Shown piece by piece: positions 1 through 5,192 of a stretch of DNA of 6,086 nucleotides. Below the pieces are notes generated by a model. It worked only from the letters and a program-made list of their open reading frames with translations. It made no database searches and was not told the DNA's origin. The stretch's first letter is position 1. Each line of letters begins with the position of its first letter. A program made the translations under genes and the position numbers. Source of the stretch: an uncultured Lachnospiraceae bacterium (lineage in GTDB: Bacteria; Bacillota; Clostridia; Lachnospirales; Lachnospiraceae); the NCBI GenBank assembly GCA_910588285.1, contig CAJUQB010000169.1:1-6086 (forward strand). The letters are read 5' to 3'.

Positions 1-80
1 CAGTAGGTGCAGGCGACCGCCTGACAGCAATTATAGCCCTTATCATGACGTTCCTTTGTCTCCATTACTCTTGTGTCCAT
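1..80 (-). CDS. C_GCAxxG_C_C family redox-type protein, N-terminal part only
   Basis: Only the first 26 codons lie in the window; the gene continues past position 1. The visible protein starts MDTRVMETKERHDKGYNCC and goes on QAVACTY. The stretch K-G-Y-N-C-x-Q-A-V is the typical opening of the C_GCAxxG_C_C family, small cysteine-rich proteins of anaerobes that are predicted to be redox-active or metal-binding but whose reaction is not established. The start is the ATG at 78-80, chosen because AAGGAG (complement of 88-93) sits 7 nt upstream of it. An extra cysteine directly follows the first conserved one (NCC, where members usually have NCA). It is the third gene of the leftward mrp-yfcE cluster, 44 nt after yfcE, with a short hairpin in the gap. 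The family call rests on about 15 residues, so the later GCAxxG and C-terminal cysteines cannot be checked. Confidence 0.68.
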   Translation of the reverse strand, partial: MDTRVMETKERHDKGYNCCQAVACTY

Positions 81-87
81 CTGTTCT

Positions 88-93
88 CTCCTT
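88..93 (-). promoter_or_regulatory. Ribosome binding site of the C_GCAxxG_C_C gene
   Basis: AAGGAG on the minus strand, 7 nt before the ATG at 78-80. It shows that a real gene starts here although only 80 nt of it are in the window. Confidence 0.75.
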
Positions 94-102
94 AATCGAA
101 CA

Positions 103-120
103 GGGAAGATTTATCTTCCC
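103..120 (-). other. Short intergenic hairpin between yfcE and the next gene
   Basis: GGGAAGA and TCTTCCC form a perfect 7-bp stem around a 4-nt loop, 4 nt past the yfcE stop codon and upstream of the next ribosome binding site. On the minus strand the stem is followed by TGTTCG, not a T-run, so it is not a convincing intrinsic terminator. It could be an mRNA-stabilising or partially attenuating stem that sets a different level for the downstream gene; that role is inference. Confidence 0.4.
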
Positions 121-124
121 CTAC

Positions 125-673
125 TCACTGCGCGGGAACGAAATCCCGGATCCTTATGCCGTCCATATTTTTAATGGTAAAGCTTCCGTCCTCATAGACC
201 ATGTAACTGTTCTCGTTTCCATTTTTCGGAATAGAAACAGAACCGGGATTCAGATAAATGTAATCGCCCCGATCCTCCATAGCCTGCACATGCGTGTGCC
301 CATGGAGAAGAATATCTCCCTTTTTAAGAGGCGGCAGCTTTTCCTCATTGTAAACATGCCCGTGAGTTGCATAAATGGTACGCCCGTCCAAGTATAAAAT
401 CATAGAATCCGCAAGAATCGGAAACTGCAGTACCATCTGATCCACCTGGGCGTCACAGTTTCCCCGCACACAGAGAAGCTCCTCCTTTGCTTCATTGAGC
501 ATGGAGATTACCTCCTTCGGCGCATACTCCCTGGGAAGATCATTCCTCGGCCCGTGATAAAGAAGGTCGCCCAGGAGGAGGAGCCTTTCCGCCCCCTCCT
601 CCCGGTAACGCTCCAGCATTTTTTTACAGTAATAAGCAGAACCGTGGATATCCGACGCAATCATCAGCCTCAT
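125..673 (-). CDS. yfcE: YfcE/MJ0936-type metallophosphodiesterase
   Basis: A complete 182-residue protein of the calcineurin-like phosphoesterase superfamily, close to the usual 180-185 residues of the YfcE group. It is a cytoplasmic, dinuclear-metal (usually Mn) enzyme that hydrolyses phosphodiesters; the physiological substrate of the family is unsettled. The metal-binding signatures are all present in order: D8-I-H10, G35-D36-x3-H40-G41, G71-N72-C73-D74, T103-H104-G105-H106 and H124-G125-H126-T127-H128, followed by the family's N142-P143-G144-S145. No signal peptide or membrane segment is seen. The ATG at 671-673 is preceded 11 nt upstream by GGAGG (complement of 685-689), which lies inside the end of mrp. 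Only 3 nt separate the mrp stop from this start, so the two are almost certainly co-transcribed and possibly translationally coupled. The catalytic residues look intact. Confidence 0.93.
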   Translation of the reverse strand: MRLMIASDIHGSAYYCKKMLERYREEGAERLLLLGDLLYHGPRNDLPREYAPKEVISMLNEAKEELLCVRGNCDAQVDQMVLQFPILADSMILYLDGRTIYATHGHVYNEEKLPPLKKGDILLHGHTHVQAMEDRGDYIYLNPGSVSIPKNGNENSYMVYEDGSFTIKNMDGIRIRDFVPAQ

Positions 674-676
674 ATC

Positions 677-1510
677 CTATCTTTCCTCCAATACTTTCAC
701 TGCCTCATCCATGCAGGTTCCCACAAAATCCTCAATCGTTCCGCTGTCACAGGCCGAAGCCAGGGCCGGGTCAATGGGAATTTTCGCGAGGACAGGAAGC
801 CCGTGCACCTCGGCCACCTCATAAATATGGCTCTCCCCGAAGATCTGATAATCCCTCCCATTATCCGGACATCTGAAATAAGACATGTTTTCCACCAGGC
901 CAAGCACCGGAATCTTCATGAGTTCGGCCATCTTCACCGCCTTGGCTACGATCATGGACACCAGATCCTGGGGAGAAGCCACCACCAGGATGCCGTCCAC
1001 CGGCAGGGACTGGAATACCGTCAGAGGCACGTCCCCGGTTCCCGGAGGCATGTCCACAAACAGATAGTCCAGATCGCCCCAGATCACGTCCGACCAGAAT
1101 TGCTTTACCGTATTCGCAATGACCGGCCCCCTCCAGACCACCGGGTCCGTGTCATTTTCCAAAAGCAAATTGATTGAAACCACAGGAATACCTCCTTTGC
1201 TGTACACCGGAAGCATCCCGTCCTTGGATCCCATAATCTTATCCTTCACGCCGAAGGACTTGGGAATGGAGGGCCCCGTGATATCCGCATCGAGGATTCC
1301 ACATTTGTATCCCTTTCTGCTCATAGCCACGGCCAAAAGGGATGTCACCAGAGATTTTCCCACGCCTCCTTTCCCGCTGACGACACCGATCACCTTCTTC
1401 ACATGGCTCAGTGCATTGGAAGGCGCCGAAAAATCCACCTTTGCTTTGTCGCAGCCTTCACAGGATTCTTTGCTGCAGGAAGTACTGGAACATTTTCTTT
1501 CTTCTGCCAT
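677..1510 (-). CDS. mrp: Mrp/NBP35 family P-loop ATPase, iron-sulfur cluster carrier
   Basis: A complete 277-residue cytoplasmic ATPase of the Mrp/ApbC/Nbp35 group (MinD/ParA-like fold), whose members bind a 4Fe-4S cluster and hand it to target proteins. Visible motifs are a deviant Walker A GKGGVGKS at 46-53, the D74-A-D-I-T-G-P-S-I switch region at 74-82, Walker B-like FVDMPPGTGD at 151-160, and ENMSYF at 207-212. The N-terminus is a cysteine cluster, C7, C12, C17 and C20 (spacing CX4CX4CX2C), as in the anaerobe/Nbp35-like branch; short bacterial Mrp proteins lack it. The C-terminal cluster site, usually CPxC, reads C214-P-D-N here, so one of the two cysteines is absent. The ATG at 1508-1510 follows a weak purine-rich site (GAGGGA). 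It is the first gene of its operon, with an extended -10 promoter upstream. The family call is firm; cluster transfer is inferred from the family. Confidence 0.93.
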   Translation of the reverse strand: MAEERKCSSTSCSKESCEGCDKAKVDFSAPSNALSHVKKVIGVVSGKGGVGKSLVTSLLAVAMSRKGYKCGILDADITGPSIPKSFGVKDKIMGSKDGMLPVYSKGGIPVVSINLLLENDTDPVVWRGPVIANTVKQFWSDVIWGDLDYLFVDMPPGTGDVPLTVFQSLPVDGILVVASPQDLVSMIVAKAVKMAELMKIPVLGLVENMSYFRCPDNGRDYQIFGESHIYEVAEVHGLPVLAKIPIDPALASACDSGTIEDFVGTCMDEAVKVLEER

Positions 1511-1569
1511 TTTCTTTCCCTCTTTCTGTTATCCATACTCTATGATCTATCTTGATAATTTCATCATTT

Positions 1570-1599
1570 CCTTATCCCCGCTTTTTATCCGGGAAAAGG
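1570..1599 (-). other. Imperfect hairpin in the mrp leader
   Basis: The complements of 1591-1599 and 1570-1578 pair as CCTT-T-TCCC with GGGA-T-AAGG: 8 of 9 pairs around a 12-nt loop, in the roughly 90-nt untranslated leader between the predicted start point and the mrp ATG. No T-run follows and no known riboswitch pattern is recognised. It may be incidental. Confidence 0.25.
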
Positions 1600-1609
1600 C
1601 AACATTTTT

Positions 1610-1639
1610 ATTATAACAGACCCGAGGGGGGTATTACAA
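1610..1639 (-). promoter_or_regulatory. Sigma-A-type promoter of the mrp operon
   Basis: On the minus strand there is a perfect TATAAT (complement of 1610-1615) preceded by TG and one base, which makes an extended -10. TTGTAA (complement of 1634-1639) is a 4/6 match to the -35 with an 18-nt spacer. Transcription would start near 1603 and give a leader of about 90 nt before the mrp ATG at 1510. This is the best promoter sequence in the window. Confidence 0.7.
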
Positions 1640-1650
1640 GAAGTTTCTTG
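1637..1650. promoter_or_regulatory. Inverted repeat overlapping the mrp -35, possible operator
   Basis: CAAGAA and TTCTTG are perfect 6-bp inverted arms separated by 2 nt. The left arm covers part of the mrp -35 (1634-1639). A second small palindrome, TTGATCAA, follows at 1648-1655. Placement between the divergent mrp and ZIP genes suits a repressor site, but no regulator gene is visible and the pattern could be chance. Confidence 0.3.
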
Positions 1651-1673
1651 ATCAAATCCCGCCTTTCCCGCCT

Positions 1674-1720
1674 GCCGGCTTTTCTTTCACCAATCTGCCT
1701 TTCGCCGGTTTTTCTTTCCA
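1674..1720 (+). repeat. Two direct repeats in the pyrimidine-rich ZIP upstream region
   Basis: GCCGGCTTTTCTTTCAC (1674-1690) and GCCGGTTTTTCTTTCCA (1704-1720) agree at 14 of 17 positions and start 30 nt apart, about three helical turns. They sit in a stretch (about 1656-1750) that is almost all C and T on the plus strand. No clear -35/-10 pair for the ZIP gene was found. TATACT at 1752-1757 is a possible -10, but it would place the start only a base or two before the ribosome binding site. Confidence 0.4.
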
Positions 1721-1764
1721 TTCCTCTTTCACCCGTACAATCCTTTCTCAATATACTGGCTAAT

Positions 1765-1771
1765 AGGAGGT
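1765..1771 (+). promoter_or_regulatory. Ribosome binding site that fixes the ZIP transporter start
   Basis: AGGAGGT lies 8 nt before the ATG at 1780-1782. The same frame is open back to 1552, but this consensus site and the family length place the start here. Confidence 0.85.
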
Positions 1772-1779
1772 GCAACAAC

Positions 1780-2583
1780 ATGAATCATATTGTCCTTTTG
1801 GCACTGGTCGCAACCCTGGGAACCTGGTTTGTAACGGCCCTTGGTGCAGCAACCGTTGTTTTCTTTAAATCCCCAAACCCCAAAGCACTGAATTTAATGC
1901 TTGGCTTTGCTTCCGGTGTCATGATTGCCGCCAGCTTCTGGTCTCTTCTGCAGCCGGCCATTGAGAGGGCCGAAGCCGCTTCCGGCATGCCGGCTTACCT
2001 GGTAGCAACCCTGGGATTCCTGTCCGGCGCTCTGTTCATGTGGATTTCCGATAAAATTGTTACATTTTCCAGAAACAGAACAGACAATGCCCAGGGAAAA
2101 CCCAATGAGCGTTTAAACCGCATCATCATGCTGATCCTCTCCATCACCCTTCACAACATACCGGAAGGTCTGGCGGTCGGCGTAGCCTTCGGAGCTCTCC
2201 AGGGCGGCAGCCATAATATGGAGAGCTTTATGGGAGCCATAACCATCGCCATCGGCATCGGCCTGCAGAATTTCCCGGAAGGCGCCGCCGTCTCCATCCC
2301 CCTGAGACGGGAGGGCTATTCCAGGAAGAGGAGTTTTCTTTTGGGTCAGGCGTCCGGCCTGGTGGAGCCCATCGCCGGAGTGATCGGCGCCATGCTGGTA
2401 GTCTATGTGGAAGCCATCCTTCCCTTTGCCCTCTCCTTTGCGGCCGGAGCCATGATCCTGGTCGCTGTCCACGAGCTGATTCCGGAATGCCAGCAAAACC
2501 AGAAGGCACAGCCCTACACCGCAACCATGGGTATTGTCCTGGGCTTCGCCATCATGATGTTGTTGGATGTAATGCTCGGATAA
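1780..2583 (+). CDS. ZIP family divalent metal transporter (GufA-like)
   Basis: A 267-residue integral membrane protein of the ZIP family, which moves Zn2+ and related divalent metals into the cytoplasm; the length fits bacterial GufA/ZupT-type members. Hydrophobic segments lie at about 4-29, 38-60, 72-94, 115-140, 151-175, 187-209, 212-234 and 247-266, consistent with eight membrane helices. A hydrophilic loop at about 96-113 lies between helices 3 and 4; it lacks the histidine-rich tract of many eukaryotic ZIPs. The metal-site motifs are intact: H125-N-I-P-E129-G in helix 4, Q163-N-F-P-E167-G in helix 5, E196-P in helix 6 and H231-E-L-I-P-E236 in helix 7. The start is set by AGGAGGT at 1765-1771. 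It stands alone on the plus strand, divergent from mrp and convergent with the dehydrogenase. Metal preference cannot be read from the sequence. Confidence 0.92.
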   Translation: MNHIVLLALVATLGTWFVTALGAATVVFFKSPNPKALNLMLGFASGVMIAASFWSLLQPAIERAEAASGMPAYLVATLGFLSGALFMWISDKIVTFSRNRTDNAQGKPNERLNRIIMLILSITLHNIPEGLAVGVAFGALQGGSHNMESFMGAITIAIGIGLQNFPEGAAVSIPLRREGYSRKRSFLLGQASGLVEPIAGVIGAMLVVYVEAILPFALSFAAGAMILVAVHELIPECQQNQKAQPYTATMGIVLGFAIMMLLDVMLG

Positions 2584-2613
2584 ACAAAAATCTCCAAACC
2601 GCCGCATCCTCTC

Positions 2614-2680
2614 AAAAAAGCGGAAATCTCCCTCTCTATTTGATTTCACATCTCATAGAAAGAGAGATTCCTGCTTTTAT
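2614..2680. terminator. Bidirectional terminator between ZIP and dehydrogenase genes
   Basis: A long inverted repeat has arms 2625-2639 and 2655-2669. On the minus strand these pair over 15 positions with two G-U wobbles; on the plus strand the same two positions are C-A mismatches. Across a one-base bulge on each side the stem continues with GCGG/CCTGC, flanked by AAAAAA (2614-2619) and TTTT (2675-2678). Minus-strand transcripts end in a six-T run and plus-strand transcripts in a four-T run, so it should serve both convergent units and better in the minus direction. It starts 30 nt after the ZIP stop and 41 nt after the dehydrogenase stop. Confidence 0.75.
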
Positions 2681-2721
2681 ACCCGTGAGCCAAATGAGTA
2701 TGCCCTTGGGTATATCTCTGA

Positions 2722-3795
2722 TTAGAATTTAAATGCTACCTTAAAATCTCCATCTTTTCCTGTTGCCCTTTCAAACGCTTTTTCCCAATCCTCCAAACAA
2801 TATATTGCGGACACAACCCCTTCCGATTTCAGATCGTCATTATAAAGATGCTCAATCACATAAGGAAAACAGTAAGGAGACAAATGCGACCCCAAAACAT
2901 CCAGTTCCTTTCCATCACCGATAATACTCCAGTCAACGGAGGTCTCGCTGCCAAATACGCTAAATTCAACAAAACGGCCAAGCTTACGTATCATTTTGAG
3001 CCCCTGGATGACACTGGAAGGATGTCCGGTTGCTTCTATATAAATATCACAGCCATACCCTCCTGTCATTTCCTTAATTTTGGCAATAACATCCTCCTTA
3101 CCGGGGTTCAGAACCATATCTGCACCAAATTCCCTGGCTTTTTCCAATCTCTCATCCTTCATATCCAAAACAATCAGTTTTTCCGGATTCAGGCGGCCGG
3201 CATATGTAATCATTCCCAGCCCCAGGGTTCCCGCACCGGAAATCACCACTACATCGTCACTTCTAATTTGTGCTCGGTCCACGCAGTGCTTAGAACAGGA
3301 AAAGGGTTCGATTAACAGTGCTTTTTCCAGAGGCATATCTTCCGGAACCTTATGAATCACCGCATTCTTCGGATATCGGACATATTCCGCCATACCCCCG
3401 TTATTTTCCTTCTGGAAACCAAAAGTCGCATGGGGTTCACACATCCAGTAGCGTCCCGATTTGCAGAACTTGCATTCTCCACAGGGAACGATCTGATCTG
3501 CCGTTATCCGCTCTCCAAGCTCATATCCTTTGACATTCTTTCCAAGCTTCACAATATGTCCCAAAAATTCATGACCTGGAATAAAGGGCGGTCTGACCCA
3601 GGCTTCCTCTTTCTCATTGCCCCAAAAACGCTCCGCACCGTGCATACATTTCAGATCTCCAGCACAGATTCCACAAGCCTCCGTTTTAATAAGAATATCA
3701 TCATCGCCACACTCCGGCACAGGAAAATCATTGACCAATCGGTATTCCCCTTTTCCGTAAGCAACCAAAGCTTTCATTATATTAGGTAATTGCAT
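2722..3795 (-). CDS. Zinc-dependent medium-chain dehydrogenase, erythritol/L-threitol dehydrogenase-like
   Basis: A complete 357-residue NAD(P)-dependent alcohol dehydrogenase of the MDR superfamily, expected to oxidise a secondary hydroxyl of a polyol or sugar derivative in the cytoplasm. The catalytic zinc ligands are in place: C44 in GICAGD, H75-E76 in PGHEF and E163 in IEPFSC. The four structural-zinc cysteines are C105, C108, C111 and C119. The Rossmann motif GAGTLG is at 187-192, and the acidic D211 at the end of the second strand favours NAD over NADP. From memory, blocks such as EQIVPC-like 101-105, GGYG-x-D-x-YIE near 246-255, and VDWSII followed by KELDVLG resemble the mycobacterial erythritol/L-threitol dehydrogenase; sorbitol or threonine dehydrogenases are more distant alternatives. 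The ATG at 3793-3795 follows AGGAGG (complement of 3805-3810) at 9 nt, which favours it over the second Met at residue 7. It is the last gene of its operon, 21 nt after the frameshifted flavoprotein and before a terminator. The MDR call is firm; the substrate is tentative. Confidence 0.9.
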   Translation of the reverse strand: MQLPNIMKALVAYGKGEYRLVNDFPVPECGDDDILIKTEACGICAGDLKCMHGAERFWGNEKEEAWVRPPFIPGHEFLGHIVKLGKNVKGYELGERITADQIVPCGECKFCKSGRYWMCEPHATFGFQKENNGGMAEYVRYPKNAVIHKVPEDMPLEKALLIEPFSCSKHCVDRAQIRSDDVVVISGAGTLGLGMITYAGRLNPEKLIVLDMKDERLEKAREFGADMVLNPGKEDVIAKIKEMTGGYGCDIYIEATGHPSSVIQGLKMIRKLGRFVEFSVFGSETSVDWSIIGDGKELDVLGSHLSPYCFPYVIEHLYNDDLKSEGVVSAIYCLEDWEKAFERATGKDGDFKVAFKF

Positions 3796-3804
3796 TTCTG
3801 TTTT

Positions 3805-3810
3805 CCTCCT
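3805..3810 (-). promoter_or_regulatory. Ribosome binding site of the zinc dehydrogenase
   Basis: AGGAGG on the minus strand, 9 nt before the ATG at 3793-3795, in the 21-nt gap after the flavoprotein stop codon. It decides for the first of two in-frame Met codons. Confidence 0.8.
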
Positions 3811-3816
3811 TTTCCA

Positions 3817-5177
3817 TCACACCTCGAGAATCGCGTTTTGCTCCAGAAGCTTCTTTCTCAGCTCATCCGTATCCACTTGCTCCGGATTCTGTTTCCCGTC
3901 AATAGACATAGACGCAGCAAGCCCTGCTGCCTGGCCGACTGCCATGCAGACATTCATAATCCTCGTAGCGCCAAAGGCCAGATGGTCTGTACTGATATCT
4001 CTTCCTGCCATCATCAAATTTGGAATATCTTTGGACACAAGGCAGCCATATGGAATACCGAAGGGCTCTTCAATGGAGACTCGATAGGTTCCCCGACCGG
4101 CGCCATTATGAACATCGATAAAATAAGAACACAGGGCAACGGTATCTTCCGGCCTTTTTCCCGCAACCGCATCTTCAAGATTCAATTTTTTAATGCCCAT
4201 AACCCTTCTGCTCTCTCTGACACCTATGGAGGCATTGATGGACGACAAATAACAGTTTTCAAACCCCGGTACATTCTCCTTAAACATTTTGATCAGTTTC
4301 GGAATTTGTAAATGGGCCTCCATTTCCCCGTTACTTAGATCGTGAATATCCGAACCGTCAAAATTCAGCAGGCGGATAGTATTGACAGCGATCTCCCCCG
4401 GGTTGGGTTGACGGATAAAGATCACAGTTTCCCTGTCAACGGGACATTCTCCCTTCTTCCTCAATTCTTCCAGCAAATGGTGCATTCCCAAGAAAATAAA
4501 GCTCCTGTTCTCCCGCAGAAAATCGGCATTATAGCCTTCCTCAATATTGGAAAGTACATCATAGGGAAGCTCTTCCGGATGCGCTTCGATAAAATCATAA
4601 ATCTGTCAAAATGAATTCCTGCCAGATTAAACATCAGAGTTGGCGGCTGCATCACATGACTCTCACTGTCCCCCTTCTCACATTCGGCACCGCTCATACT
4701 AGCCAAATCTCCATCCCCGGTAGCATCAATAAAAATATCAGACTCCACCTCTATATTCTGCCCTTTACCGGAGATCACTACAGAGCGGATCCTACCATCC
4801 TCCACATGGACCCCTGAAAGCTCACTATGCAAAAGCAGCTCCACCCCTGCCTCTTTTACCATCTGGAAACATAAAATTCTGGAATAAAAAGGATCAATCA
4901 GCGTCGTAGAAAGATGATGAGGACAGTATGCATGTCCGAAAGAAGCCCCCTCCTCCTGCAATCTATCTACAAATTCCTGTGCAAAGCCACCGATCACCTG
5001 ACGCCTTTTTTTATCCCAGAAAGCTAAGAACGGCAGTCCGCTTCCCAATTGACCTCCCAGATAACCATTTCGTTCCACCAAAAGAACTTTTTTTCCTTCT
5101 CTGGCAGCTGTCACTGCTGCTGCCAGGCCGCCAGGGCCTCCTCCGACTACAACAATGTTTTTTTTCATCAGTTCCAT
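3817..5177 (-). pseudogene. FAD-dependent oxidoreductase (FAD_oxidored type) split by a 1-nt frameshift
   Basis: Without the lesion this would be a 453-residue flavoprotein. The N-terminal frame (ATG 5175-5177) has the FAD-binding strand IVVVGGGPGG at 8-17, acidic E35 in LVERNGYLGG, and the family's DATGDGDLA. After residue 193 (HFDRF) it leaves frame near 4598, adds 45 unrelated residues and stops at 4461-4463. The remainder continues in another frame from about 4600 to 3817 without a stop, ending in the FAD-site block GRDIS, GATRIMNVCMAVGQAAG. The upstream paralogue has one more base at exactly this spot (plus strand CATAGAATTTG against CATAAATCTG here), so a single base was lost. The open piece from 4491 begins with TTG and has no ribosome binding site, so independent translation is doubtful. 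The start is chosen by GAGGTG 4 nt upstream; the GTG at 5187-5189 is less likely. The reaction is unknown. A real mutation and a sequencing error cannot be told apart here. Confidence 0.85.
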
Positions 5178-5181
5178 ATCA

Positions 5182-5187
5182 CACCTC
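5182..5187 (-). promoter_or_regulatory. Ribosome binding site that sets the start of the split flavoprotein
   Basis: GAGGTG on the minus strand, 4 nt before the ATG at 5175-5177. A GTG codon at 5187-5189 overlaps this site and so is an unlikely start. Confidence 0.7.
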
Positions 5188-5192
5188 ACTTG

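Noticed and set aside
103..120. Intrinsic terminator after yfcE
   Set aside because: The stem is good, but no T-run follows on either strand, and the next gene's ribosome binding site begins about 10 nt later.
554..1177. Plus-strand open frame of 207 codons
   Set aside because: It is antisense to the well-supported yfcE and mrp genes, is rich in His/Arg as expected for a shadow frame, and has no ribosome binding site.
1552..1779. In-frame open extension of 76 codons upstream of the ZIP start
   Set aside because: The translated extension is Ser/Pro/Leu-rich low-complexity sequence from a C/T-rich region, has no ribosome binding site, and overlaps the mrp promoter and leader. A consensus AGGAGGT sits before the ATG at 1780.
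2679..2716. ATACCC / GGGTAT inverted arms after the dehydrogenase stop codon
   Set aside because: Only 6 bp closing a loop of about 25 nt with little internal pairing and no T-run; likely chance. The stronger hairpin at 2614-2680 accounts for termination.
3817..4491. Separate 224-residue protein starting at 4491
   Set aside because: The start would be TTG without a ribosome binding site, and the protein would begin mid-domain. The frame is open and conserved upstream to the frameshift at about 4600, so it is the C-terminal part of the broken flavoprotein.
4590..4610. Programmed ribosomal frameshift
   Set aside because: No classical slippery heptamer with a downstream pseudoknot is evident, and the paralogue has a continuous frame at the same position. 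A simple indel or read error explains the data better.
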